From Pseudomonas sp. WN033 (GTDB lineage Bacteria > Pseudomonadota > Gammaproteobacteria > Pseudomonadales > Pseudomonadaceae): a DNA stretch of 64,000 nt. The notes beneath the pieces are model-generated. The model did not search any database and was not told the origin of the DNA. It saw only the letters and a program-made list of their open reading frames with translations. Numbering within the stretch: the first letter of the stretch is position 1; every line of letters begins with the position of its first letter. The stretch spans positions 62,001 to 126,000 of the forward strand of contig NSKG01000001.1 in assembly GCA_002287035.1 (NCBI GenBank), read 5' to 3'. This document shows, piece by piece, positions 10,788 to 19,022 of the stretch. A program made the translations under genes and the position numbers.

Positions 10788-12788
10788 GTGAACATTTCAA
10801 AGCCTTTTGCCGATCTGGTCTGGTCTGATGATGGCCAGCCCTATTCCAGTCAGTTCGACGACGTGTATTTCTCGCGCGAATCAGGCCTGGAAGAAACCCG
10901 GCATGTGTTTCTGGCCAACAACCAACTGGCCGAACGCTGGGAGAAGCTCAGGGCTGGCGGGCGCTTCTGCATTGCCGAGACCGGTTTTGGTACTGGCCTC
11001 AATTTCCTCTGTGCCTGGCAGCTATGGGATCAGTGCGCCCCACCAGACACCCACCTGCATTTTGTCAGTACCGAAAAATACCCCCTGAGCGCCGCGGATA
11101 TGCAGCGCGCCGCTGTACTGTGGCCGGAGCTGGCGCTCTGGTCAGAGCAGTTGCTGGCTCAGTACAGCGACCTGGCACCCGGCTGGCACCAGTTTCAGCT
11201 TGATCAGGGACGGGTCACCCTGACCCTGCTGATCGGCGACCTGCTGGACAGCCTGCCGCTGCTCGACGCCAGCGTTGACGCCTGGTTCCTCGATGGCTTT
11301 GCACCGGCCAAGAATCCGGACATGTGGCAACCAGCGCTCTATGCCCAGATGGCCCGGCTGTCGCGCCCGGGAGCGACACTGGCAACCTTCACCAGCGTCG
11401 GTGCTGTACGCCGTGGCCTGCAGGACGCCGGTTTTGTCATGCGCAAGGTCAAGGGTTATGGCCGCAAGCGGGAAATGCTGGCTGGCGAGTTTGCCGGCTC
11501 AGCCGACTCAGCCTGGCAAGCGCCCTGGTATGCTCGCCCGCCCGTTGCTAGCCAACCTCAGCGTCAGGCGCTGGTGATCGGTGCTGGCCTGGCTGGCTGC
11601 GCCACAGCTTTTGCCCTGGCCCGGCGCGGCTGGCAGGTTAGCGTACTGGAACGCCACGCCGCACCGGCGCAGGAAGCTTCGGGCAACCCTCAGGGCATTC
11701 TCTACTGCAAGCTGTCACCCCACCAAACCCCGCTGTCACGATTTGTTCTGAGCAGCTATGCCTATGCCCTGCGGCTGCTACATGAACTGCTGGAGCAGAA
11801 CGGCCAGCAATGGCAGCCCTGCGGCGTCCTGCAACTACCCACCAGCGACAAGGAAGCCCAGCGCCAGCAGGCGCTGGCCGAACTGGGCTGGCCTGACACA
11901 CTGCTCAGGCTGGTTGATCAGGTGGAAGCCAGCCAACTGGCCGGGGTGACAACGCCCAGTGGCGGGCTGTGGTTCGAAGGCGGCGGCTGGGTCAATCCGC
12001 CAAGCCTGTGTCAGGCGCTGTTACAGCATCCAAACATCAAGGTGCTGACCCACCATCAGACGCTGAGCCTTGCCGCCAGCGAACACGGCTGGCAGGCGCT
12101 GGATCATGAAGGGCAGATACTGGCCAGTGCGCCTCAGGTCGTGATCTGCGGCGCTGCCGACAGCCTGCGTCTTGCGCCCAGTGCGCACCTGCCACTCAAG
12201 GCCATTCGCGGGCAAGTCACCCATCTGCCAGCCACAACAGCAAGCCAGGCATTGCGCACCGTGCTCTGCGCCGAAGGCTACGTCTCACCGGCCCGGCTGG
12301 GCGAGCATCACGTAGGTGCCAGCTTTCGTTTCGACCGGCTGGACACCGAGCCCAGCCAGGAGGAAACCGAAAGCAATCTGGGGCTGCTGCAGCAGCTTTC
12401 CCCCGCCCTGGCGGCCAGCCTCCAGGTCGAACAACTCGACCCCGCCAGCCTGCCGGCGCGAGCCGCGCTGCGCTGCACGACTCCGGACTACCTGCCGGTC
12501 ATTGGTCCGTTGGTGGACGCCGAAGTTTTCCGTGAGCGCTATGCCGAACTGGCCAAAGACGCCTCACGCCAGCCGACAGCAGGCGCGCCCTGGCTGGCCG
12601 GGCTGCATGTCAACGCAGCGCATGGTTCACGCGGGCTGATCAGCGCGCCCTTGAGTGGTGAGCTGGTAGCGGCCTGGATCTGTGATGAACCCCTGCCCCT
12701 GCCCCGCGACCTGGCCGAAGCAGTACACCCAAGCCGGTTTCTGCTGCGCGAACTGATTCGCGGACGAGGCCGTGCGGGTCAGGCTTGA
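10788..12788 (+). CDS. mnmC: Bifunctional tRNA 5-methylaminomethyl-2-thiouridine biosynthesis protein MnmC (GTG start)
   Basis: MnmC finishes the mnm5s2U modification at the wobble base of several tRNAs. The C-terminal FAD domain removes the carboxymethyl group and the N-terminal domain methylates with SAM. The 666-residue protein shows both parts. The methyltransferase (about 1-245) has AETGFGTGLNFL and WFLDGFAPAKNPDMW. The FAD oxidoreductase begins at ALVIGAGLAGCATAFALARR near residue 260. The GTG start is backed by CCGGAG a few bases upstream. It converges with the TauE-type gene. Confidence 0.93.
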   Translation: MNISKPFADLVWSDDGQPYSSQFDDVYFSRESGLEETRHVFLANNQLAERWEKLRAGGRFCIAETGFGTGLNFLCAWQLWDQCAPPDTHLHFVSTEKYPLSAADMQRAAVLWPELALWSEQLLAQYSDLAPGWHQFQLDQGRVTLTLLIGDLLDSLPLLDASVDAWFLDGFAPAKNPDMWQPALYAQMARLSRPGATLATFTSVGAVRRGLQDAGFVMRKVKGYGRKREMLAGEFAGSADSAWQAPWYARPPVASQPQRQALVIGAGLAGCATAFALARRGWQVSVLERHAAPAQEASGNPQGILYCKLSPHQTPLSRFVLSSYAYALRLLHELLEQNGQQWQPCGVLQLPTSDKEAQRQQALAELGWPDTLLRLVDQVEASQLAGVTTPSGGLWFEGGGWVNPPSLCQALLQHPNIKVLTHHQTLSLAASEHGWQALDHEGQILASAPQVVICGAADSLRLAPSAHLPLKAIRGQVTHLPATTASQALRTVLCAEGYVSPARLGEHHVGASFRFDRLDTEPSQEETESNLGLLQQLSPALAASLQVEQLDPASLPARAALRCTTPDYLPVIGPLVDAEVFRERYAELAKDASRQPTAGAPWLAGLHVNAAHGSRGLISAPLSGELVAAWICDEPLPLPRDLAEAVHPSRFLLRELIRGRGRAGQA

Positions 12789-12792
12789 GGTA

Positions 12793-13545
12793 TTAAACCA
12801 GCGCCGTCACGCCTTCATACAACAGCTTGCCGCCAGTCAGGAACAGGAAGATGTAGCACAACTGATAGATCAGCTTTTCATTGCTGCGTTGCAGCAGCCA
12901 AAAGCCCAGTCGCACTCCGATTGGCGCCAACGGCAGCAGTACCAGTGCGGTCAGCAGGTTGGCGGTATTGAACTGGCCAAGATAGATATAGGCCGGCACC
13001 TTGGCCAGGTTGGTGATGGCGAAGAACACCGCGATGGTGCCCATCAGAATGGTCTTTTCCAGTTTCTGTGGCAGCAGGTAAACATTGATCGGCGGCCCGC
13101 CGGCATGAATCCCGAAGCTGGTGAAGCCGGCTACTGCACCCCAGAAACCGCCACGGGCCCTGCTCGGGCCACGCTTGGGCGGCTCACCGCGGCGCAACCA
13201 GATATTAAGGGTGAAGACCAGTGCGATGACTCCGATGATGATCTGGATGTGCGCATCATTGAGCATCCGGAACGTCAGCGCGCCAATCACCACGCCAGCC
13301 AAGGAGGCCGGAATGATGATCCGCAGATTGACCGCATCCCAGCGGCCACGAAAGGTCCGCAGCGCCATCAGGTCCATGGCACAGAGAATCGGCAGCAGAA
13401 TGGCCGCTGCCACCTGCGGCGAGACCACTAGGGCCATCAGCGGTACTGACAAAATCGAGATATTGCCGCCAAACCCACCTTTGGCAAGACCGTATAGCAG
13501 GACGGCGGGAACGGCACAGAGATAGAAAAACGGATCGGTGATCAT
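12793..13545 (-). CDS. Sulfite exporter TauE/SafE family permease
   Basis: The 250-residue membrane protein has about seven to eight hydrophobic segments. The N-terminal glycine-rich repeat (LAKGGFGGN) and its internal counterpart (FTSFGIHAGGPP) are the duplicated signature of the TauE/SafE/YfcA family. Members move sulfur-containing or other organic anions across the inner membrane. The substrate cannot be told from sequence. Its stop lies 4 bases from the mnmC stop. Confidence 0.85.
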   Translation of the reverse strand: MITDPFFYLCAVPAVLLYGLAKGGFGGNISILSVPLMALVVSPQVAAAILLPILCAMDLMALRTFRGRWDAVNLRIIIPASLAGVVIGALTFRMLNDAHIQIIIGVIALVFTLNIWLRRGEPPKRGPSRARGGFWGAVAGFTSFGIHAGGPPINVYLLPQKLEKTILMGTIAVFFAITNLAKVPAYIYLGQFNTANLLTALVLLPLAPIGVRLGFWLLQRSNEKLIYQLCYIFLFLTGGKLLYEGVTALV

Positions 13546-13637
13546 GACAAAGCGGGCTTAGGGCATACCTGAATAACTGGCCCGGCAGTGTATCATCTAT
13601 GACTCAACCGACCATGGCATCATCCGAGAAGTAGACC

Positions 13638-13874
13638 ATGCTGATTCCCTATCAAATGCTCGAAGCCGATACCCTGCAGCGTCTGCTGGAGGATTTCGTC
13701 ACCCGCGACGGCACCGACAACGGCTATGACGACACGCTGGAACAGCGCGTCGCCCGGCTGCGAACCATGCTGGAACGGCGTGAGGTGCTGATCGTATTCC
13801 ACCCCGACACCGGCGATACCAGCCTGGCTCACCGCCGCGATGTCCCGCGCGAGATGCTGGACGAGTTGGAGTAA
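13638..13874 (+). CDS. UPF0270 (YheU-like) small protein
   Basis: The 78-residue acidic protein starts MLIPYQMLEADTLQRLLEDFVTRDGTD, matching the conserved UPF0270/YheU family, with a middle region LRTMLERREVLIVFHPD typical of it. The E. coli homologue has no firmly established function. It is divergent from the TauE-type gene and convergent with the serine hydrolase gene. Confidence 0.85.
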   Translation: MLIPYQMLEADTLQRLLEDFVTRDGTDNGYDDTLEQRVARLRTMLERREVLIVFHPDTGDTSLAHRRDVPREMLDELE

Positions 13875-13907
13875 GTCCAGCCTCTGCATCGCGGGCACAA
13901 CAGCGCC

Positions 13908-15209
13908 TCAGCGCAACAAATCCGCCAGCGCCATCATCGCCGGGCGAGTAGTCGGGAAGGTGTAGCCGCTGCTGGCGATCGGGTGGGATGACAAGCGCAC
14001 CACTACCAGGCCCACCGTCGGATTGACGTGAATCATCTGCCCATGCACCCCCAGCGCTTCATAGCCGCCATCGGCGTTGTGGCTGATCCACCACTGGTTG
14101 CGATAGGAATAACCTGGCTGGAAGTCCCGACCCGAGGCCTTGAAGGCCTCCCTATCGGCACCTTCAAGAATGCTGCGCACCACACTGCTACTGACGATCT
14201 GCCGACCATTGAAGCGTCCCTCATTGCGCATCATTTCGCCGAAGCGGGCCAGATCACGCAGGGTCGCGTTCATCCCCGCTCCGGCCCAGCCGGTGCCGTG
14301 CCGATCCAGCAGCATGTAGGCGTCCTGTTCGGCACCAAGGGGTTGCCAGATCCGCTCGCTGATCAGATCGGACAGGCGCTGACCACTGGCCCGCCGTACC
14401 AGCCAGCCCAGCACTTCGGTGTGCACGGTGCGGTAGATAAAGCCCTGGCCATGCTCACCGGCGGCGCCGATCGTGGGCAGGTAACTGTACAGTTCACGGG
14501 CCCCCGGATAATCGGCCGGAGCTGGAACCATGCCGGCGGCCACGGCGTACTGCAGCACATCGGAGCGCTCATCACCGTAAATTTCGCTGTAATCGATGTC
14601 AGCGGTCATGTTCAGCACCTGCTGCACGGTCGCGCCCTGCCAGCCGCTGCCTTCCAGTTCCGGCAGATAATCGGTCACCTGCGCATCTGCCTTGATCAGA
14701 CCTTCCTCGATCAACATGCTGGCAATCAGGCCGGTAAAGGACTTGGTCACCGACCACAGCTGGTGTGGCAGATGGGCAGTCTGGCCCTGGTGATAGGCTT
14801 CGTAAATAACCTTGCCGTCCTTCATGATCAGGGTCGAATCGGCGTAGCTATCGGTCAGATAGTCGATAAAGCTCAGTTCATTGCCATCGGGTCCGGTAAA
14901 ACGCAGCGCCTCGATCCGCTCACGCCAGTCCTCACCAACTGGCAGCTCGGATACCGGCCCTGCTCCCCGGGCAATATTGCGACTGGGCAACAGCTCGCGC
15001 ATATGGTGGAAGGCCCAGCGAACATTCGGGTACTGAGACAGAAAATTGGCCGCGGTAACCTGACGCTCAGCCGGTGGCGGGAAGCCCTGCATCAGTTGCA
15101 GGCGGTCCAGACGCACGCTATCAGGGCTGGGCAAGCTTGGCGATTGGGCCAGAAGCGGAGTGGAAAAGCTGGATAGCAACACACACAGAGCCAGAGGACG
15201 AAGACGCAT
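13908..15209 (-). CDS. Secreted serine hydrolase, beta-lactamase class C / esterase fold
   Basis: A signal peptide (MRLRPLALCVLLSSFSTPLLAQ) opens the protein, so it is probably periplasmic. The nucleophile motif is SVTK (S153, K156) within LWSVTKSFTG, as in class C beta-lactamase-like esterases and 6-aminohexanoate-dimer hydrolases. A tyrosine-containing segment DIDYSEIYGD follows. The ATG at 15209 is preferred over the upstream TTG at 15215 because the GGGAG ribosome site is six bases before the ATG and would touch the TTG. It has 433 residues. The substrate is unknown. The gene sits downstream of the pedH terminator and may be separate from the PQQ island. Confidence 0.8.
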   Translation of the reverse strand: MRLRPLALCVLLSSFSTPLLAQSPSLPSPDSVRLDRLQLMQGFPPPAERQVTAANFLSQYPNVRWAFHHMRELLPSRNIARGAGPVSELPVGEDWRERIEALRFTGPDGNELSFIDYLTDSYADSTLIMKDGKVIYEAYHQGQTAHLPHQLWSVTKSFTGLIASMLIEEGLIKADAQVTDYLPELEGSGWQGATVQQVLNMTADIDYSEIYGDERSDVLQYAVAAGMVPAPADYPGARELYSYLPTIGAAGEHGQGFIYRTVHTEVLGWLVRRASGQRLSDLISERIWQPLGAEQDAYMLLDRHGTGWAGAGMNATLRDLARFGEMMRNEGRFNGRQIVSSSVVRSILEGADREAFKASGRDFQPGYSYRNQWWISHNADGGYEALGVHGQMIHVNPTVGLVVVRLSSHPIASSGYTFPTTRPAMMALADLLR

Positions 15210-15326
15210 GGACAACTCCCATTGTCATTGTTGTTTGCATCCAGCCTAGCGGCCCTTGGGCGTTGCGTCATCATCGAACACAGTCAGTGATAACGGCCAA
15301 TAAGCCTTTTGGCCAGACACAAAAAA

Positions 15327-15346
15327 GGGGCCGGCAAGCCGGCCCC
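15327..15346 (-). terminator. Rho-independent terminator of pedH
   Basis: A perfect 9-base stem (GGGGCCGGC / GCCGGCCCC) with a two-base loop is followed, reading the minus strand, by a run of six T. It begins about 30 bases after the pedH stop codon. Confidence 0.85.
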
Positions 15347-15375
15347 AAAAACAACAGGAGCAGTTTTACTTCAGA

Positions 15376-17154
15376 TCAACGCTGGGCTACAGCGGCCGAC
15401 TTCGGCAGCTTGAAGGTCCAGAGCATGCCGCCCTGATTGAAGTCCTTCACCCGCTCGGCCACCTGGCCACCCCACAGCGGTACCGCGCCACCCCAGCCGG
15501 ACAGGACAGATACATACTGTTCACCGTCCATTTCCCAGGTCACCGGCGAGCCGATAACCCCGGAACCGGTGTTGAACTCCCAGAGCTTCTCGCCGTTCTG
15601 GGCGTTGAACGCCATCAGGTAGCCTTCCGGGTTACCGGTAAATACCAGGTTGCCGGCTGTGCTCAGTACCCCACCCCACAGCGGTGCCGGGTTCTTCACG
15701 CGCCAGACTTCCTTGCCCTGAACCGGATCGATGGCACGCAGGACACCGATGTAGTCGTCATGCAGCGGCTTGATGGTAAAGCCCGCACCCAGATAGGCGG
15801 CGCCTTTCTTGTATGCAGTGCCTTCGTTCCAGATGTCCATGCCCCACTCGTTTGAAGGCACATAGAACAGCCCGGTCTGCTGGCTGTAGGACATCGGCAT
15901 CCAGTTCTTGCCGCCCAGGAACGCTGGCGCGCTGAATACGGTCCGGCCGGCTTCGCCTTCGGCTGTCGGTGCCCCCGGACGGTTGCTGTCATCGAACACC
16001 GGCCGGCCATTGCGATCCAGACCCTTGGCCCAGGTGATCTTGTCAACGAACGGGAAGCCGCGAATGAACTTGCCGTTGGTACGATCCAGGACGTAGAAGA
16101 AGCCGTTACGGTCGGCGGTGGCAGCAGCTTTCACTTCCTTGCGACCATCGCGGTAGTTGAACGAAATCAGCTCGTTGACACCGTCATAATCCCAGCCGTC
16201 GTTCGGGGTGGTCTGGAAGTGCCACTTGATCTCACCGGTATCCGGGTCGAGTGCCAGACGCGAGGCGGAGTACAGGTTGTCACCGCGGCGCATGTGCGAG
16301 TTCCAGGGAGCCGGGTTACCAGTACCGAACAGCAGCAGGTTGGTTTCCGGATCGTAATAGCCGCCCAGCCAGGGCGCCGAACCACCGGTCTTCCACAGGT
16401 CGCCCGGCCAGGTCTTGTTGGCCTGACCACCGGAGATACCAGCTTCAACCGCCTTGCCGTCCTTGTAGACATAACCCATGTGACCTTCCACGGTCGGACG
16501 GGTCCACAGCAGTTCGCCGTTGGTCGGATCATAGGCCTCGATCTTGCCGACTACCCCGAACTCACCACCGGACACCCCAGTGATCAGTTTGCCGTTGATG
16601 ATCAGTGGTGCGGCGGTAATCGAGTAACCGGCCTTGTAGTCTTCCACGGTCTTGCGCCAGACCACCCGGCCAGTGTCCTTGTTCAGGGCAACCAGACGCG
16701 CATCCAGAGTACCGAAGATCACCAGGTCGCCATACAGAGCGACACCCCGGTTGATCACGTCACAGCAGGGCATGATGCCGTCGGGCAGACGGTGGTCGTA
16801 TTGCCACAGCTTGCGGCCGGTCTTGGCGTCCACGGCAAATACCCGCGAATAGGAACCGGTGATATACATCACCCCGTCCTTGATCATCGGCTGGGCTTGC
16901 TGGCCGCGTTGTTTTTCACCACCCAGAGAAAACGCCCAGACCGGTTGCAGTTGGTCGACGTTGCTGGCGTTAAGCGCGGTCAGCGGGCTGTAACGCTGGC
17001 CCTGCAGGCCCATGCCATTGGTGACGATCTGGTGGGTGGTAGTGGCATCCGTCAGGATGTCTTCATCGGTCACGTTGGCGGCGGCCATGCCAGAGAAAGT
17101 CATGGCACTCACCAAGGCGGTGAGGATGAAGGGCGAGCGTACACGTTGTGTCAT
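15376..17154 (-). CDS. pedH: PQQ-dependent alcohol dehydrogenase, lanthanide type (PedH/ExaF-like)
   Basis: This periplasmic quinoprotein oxidises primary alcohols and passes electrons to cytochrome c. The 592-residue protein has a signal peptide (cleavage near AAA-NVT), the adjacent-cysteine disulfide PCCDVINRG (C130-C131) facing PQQ, and tryptophan-docking propeller repeats. The metal site reads [12 protein letters not shown]322 is the catalytic aspartate and the extra aspartate D324, two residues on, is the hallmark of lanthanide-dependent enzymes (XoxF, ExaF, PedH). Its own upstream region carries the PQQ-island palindrome and a terminator separates it from the preceding genes, so it is probably transcribed on its own. 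The calcium-type partner is encoded at 19023. Confidence 0.93.
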   Translation of the reverse strand: MTQRVRSPFILTALVSAMTFSGMAAANVTDEDILTDATTTHQIVTNGMGLQGQRYSPLTALNASNVDQLQPVWAFSLGGEKQRGQQAQPMIKDGVMYITGSYSRVFAVDAKTGRKLWQYDHRLPDGIMPCCDVINRGVALYGDLVIFGTLDARLVALNKDTGRVVWRKTVEDYKAGYSITAAPLIINGKLITGVSGGEFGVVGKIEAYDPTNGELLWTRPTVEGHMGYVYKDGKAVEAGISGGQANKTWPGDLWKTGGSAPWLGGYYDPETNLLLFGTGNPAPWNSHMRRGDNLYSASRLALDPDTGEIKWHFQTTPNDGWDYDGVNELISFNYRDGRKEVKAAATADRNGFFYVLDRTNGKFIRGFPFVDKITWAKGLDRNGRPVFDDSNRPGAPTAEGEAGRTVFSAPAFLGGKNWMPMSYSQQTGLFYVPSNEWGMDIWNEGTAYKKGAAYLGAGFTIKPLHDDYIGVLRAIDPVQGKEVWRVKNPAPLWGGVLSTAGNLVFTGNPEGYLMAFNAQNGEKLWEFNTGSGVIGSPVTWEMDGEQYVSVLSGWGGAVPLWGGQVAERVKDFNQGGMLWTFKLPKSAAVAQR

Positions 17155-17273
17155 TGCTGCTACCTCTGAGTGATTGTTGTGTGTTGTTCATGTCAGCGGC
17201 GAAACGGGAAATTTTCCTGCTTCTGGCTGTGATTCTTCGCCGCAAGGGGCTTGGCAACAATTCAACCCAGGGG

Positions 17274-17304
17274 TGATTTATCTCATCACTTGGTAGCAGT
17301 ACCG
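17274..17304 (-). promoter_or_regulatory. PQQ-island palindrome upstream of pedH
   Basis: Reading the minus strand, GGTACTGCTACCAAG is followed by TGATG and then AGATAAATCA, which is shared exactly with the region upstream of the calcium-type dehydrogenase gene (18874-18883). The site is about 120-150 bases upstream of the pedH start. It is one of at least seven related sites in the island (see findings). Confidence 0.5.
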
Positions 17305-17342
17305 AGCTGAGAGCCACCAGCCAGAGCGGCTGAATAGCAGGC

Positions 17343-17384
17343 AAAAAAAACCGGCTTGCGTGAGGAGGTGAATACGCAAGCCGG
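17343..17384 (-). terminator. Rho-independent terminator between the binding-protein gene and pedH
   Basis: An 11-base perfect stem (CCGGCTTGCGT / ACGCAAGCCGG) with a 12-base loop is followed on the minus strand by eight T. It lies 36 bases beyond the stop codon of the binding protein gene, so it should end the pedF transcript before pedH. Confidence 0.88.
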
Positions 17385-17419
17385 CGGCAAATAAAGCCCA
17401 AGTCACACTAACGATAGGT

Positions 17420-18313
17420 TCAAATGTCCTCGTACAGCCCGGGCCGCATATAGCGCAGGCCATATCGGGCATAGAGTGCTGCCATACGTCCGTCGAGAAT
17501 CATTTCCTCGGCCACATCGCCCAGGGCATATGCCAGTTGACGGTTGGCCTCATGTACCGCCATGCCCAGATCCCAGACCTGCTTGCCCATGTTGGGATAG
17601 GCATTTTCGGTCAGTTGCATGCCGGCTTCAGGATTTTGGGCCAACAGCCAGTCGATCTCGGCCTGAGTCCCCATGACCGCATGCACTTCACCATCAATCA
17701 TGGCCTGGAAAGCCGCACGAACACTGCGATAGTGGCGAGTCATCTTACTGAGCTGACCGTTCATCACGGTGGTCAGGTAGAACGACGGTACGGTGTCTTC
17801 CTCCACCCCGATCGGATGGTACTGGAACACCGAGATGCTCTTGACCTCATCGATCCTGCGCGGGTCGTAGGCAGCCTGCCAACGCTCGCGCTGGTAAGGG
17901 CCAAACATGTGCACCAGCTCGAACGCCGGATGCCCCAGGTCATCACGCTTGCTGCTGAAGGCCCGGTCATTGGGCACCCTCAGCATCACGTCGGCAACTT
18001 GCCCGGGACGCAGGTAGTGACCACGCCACAAATGATTGCGAAAGTCACCATCGATGGTCTCATCGGCGAGCATCCACTGGATTTCCAGCCGGGTTCCCAG
18101 CCCCTCGGCCAACGCCTGTGCCAACTCGACATCGACCCCGCGCGGAGTATCACCATCCATGAAGCTGTACGGCGGGAAGTCCTGATACAGGGCTACCCGC
18201 AGCACACCCGACTCGATGATCTCGTCATATTCGCGGATATGGGTAATGTTCAGCGCCTGTGCCGGCAGACACACCAACAGGCACAGCCACAACCAGCATC
18301 GCCGCAGGTTCAT
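17420..18313 (-). CDS. Quinoprotein-associated periplasmic substrate-binding protein (MoxJ/PedG-like)
   Basis: A signal peptide (MNLRRCWLWLCLLVCLPAQA) precedes a 275-residue type-2 periplasmic binding fold starting SGVLRVALYQDFPPYSFMDG, which resembles amino-acid binding proteins. Such proteins accompany quinoprotein dehydrogenases (MoxJ and the quinoprotein-associated binding proteins) without a dedicated permease. They may help assembly or activity of the dehydrogenase; that role is inferred. The start lies 3 bases after the cytochrome stop, so the two form an operon, and a strong terminator follows. In P. putida the gene at this place in the cluster is called pedG. Confidence 0.8.
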   Translation of the reverse strand: MNLRRCWLWLCLLVCLPAQALNITHIREYDEIIESGVLRVALYQDFPPYSFMDGDTPRGVDVELAQALAEGLGTRLEIQWMLADETIDGDFRNHLWRGHYLRPGQVADVMLRVPNDRAFSSKRDDLGHPAFELVHMFGPYQRERWQAAYDPRRIDEVKSISVFQYHPIGVEEDTVPSFYLTTVMNGQLSKMTRHYRSVRAAFQAMIDGEVHAVMGTQAEIDWLLAQNPEAGMQLTENAYPNMGKQVWDLGMAVHEANRQLAYALGDVAEEMILDGRMAALYARYGLRYMRPGLYEDI

Positions 18314-18316
18314 GAC

Positions 18317-18754
18317 TTATTGCTCCACGGCAACGGTTTCCAGCCAGGTCCGAATGGCCCACAGGGCTTCCTGGCTGAGGATATCGGCCATTTTCGGCAT
18401 ATATACCCGGCCATCGCGCACTGCACCGTTGATTACCCGCTCCTTGTACCACTCGTCACCGTAATCACCGACCTCAAGGTAGCGCAGGTCCGGGGTCATA
18501 CCACCAGAAATGCCCTCCAGACCATGGCAGGCCGCACAGTTCTGGTTATAGGCCGAAGCACCGATCCGCACCGCCAGCTCATGATCCGGATGCGGCTCGC
18601 GGTAGGGATTGCTTTCGTGCCACTCATCACCCAGCTTCTCCAGGCCCTTGGTATCCACCGGCTGGGGAGTCACATCACCATGAGCGAAGACCTGACCGGC
18701 TGCCAGACACAGCCCCAGGGCGGAAACTTTCAGAAGGTTCTTGTAATGATTCAT
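18317..18754 (-). CDS. pedF: Periplasmic cytochrome c of the alcohol oxidation system (PedF/ExaB-like)
   Basis: The protein is the likely electron acceptor of the quinoprotein dehydrogenases. It has 145 residues, a signal peptide ending at VFA-HGD and one haem-binding motif CAACH (73-77). The distal methionine is probably M119 or M122 in RVYMPKM. The ATG at 18754 is chosen over an upstream in-frame start at 18796 because GAGGTGAG lies just before it and the signal peptide begins there. It is divergent from the calcium-type dehydrogenase gene and co-transcribed with the binding protein gene. Confidence 0.88.
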   Translation of the reverse strand: MNHYKNLLKVSALGLCLAAGQVFAHGDVTPQPVDTKGLEKLGDEWHESNPYREPHPDHELAVRIGASAYNQNCAACHGLEGISGGMTPDLRYLEVGDYGDEWYKERVINGAVRDGRVYMPKMADILSQEALWAIRTWLETVAVEQ

Positions 18755-18860
18755 ACTGCTCACCTCGCGGCCGTGTGGTTCACGGAATTTTTTCAAGTGT
18801 CGTGAGCATGGTAGGAATCCCTGACTAGCAGCCCAATCCTGCTTTGGTGGTCGGGGTTTA

Positions 18861-18883
18861 GTTCCTTGGTAGTAGATAAATCA
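18861..18883 (+). promoter_or_regulatory. PQQ-island palindrome in the pedF/pedE divergent promoter region
   Basis: TTCCTTGGTAG is followed by AGATAAATCA, about 140-160 bases upstream of the pedE start and about 110 bases from the pedF start. The AGATAAATCA block is identical to that upstream of pedH. A half-site CTTTGGTGG lies at 18842. Confidence 0.5.
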
Positions 18884-19022
18884 GTCTCCCCCGGCGGTTG
18901 ACTGTCCAGTGTGTTTTTCCCGCGCATACCGGGTGTTTTTCCGTTTCGCGGTTGAGCCGCGCTCTCGAAGATGAGGGCGTGGACCAGCATTCGCTGCCCC
19001 TCAACCAACAGGAAAGAGACCC

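Noticed and set aside
13638..13874. Possible toxin-antitoxin component because of small size
   Set aside because: The sequence matches the UPF0270/YheU family and has no partner gene.
14028..15176. A 382-codon plus-strand frame opposite the serine hydrolase
   Set aside because: It is a shadow of the signal-peptide-bearing hydrolase on the other strand, with no ribosome site or known motif.
17537..18805. A 422-codon plus-strand frame across the binding protein and cytochrome genes
   Set aside because: It runs antisense to two genes with signal peptides and a haem motif.
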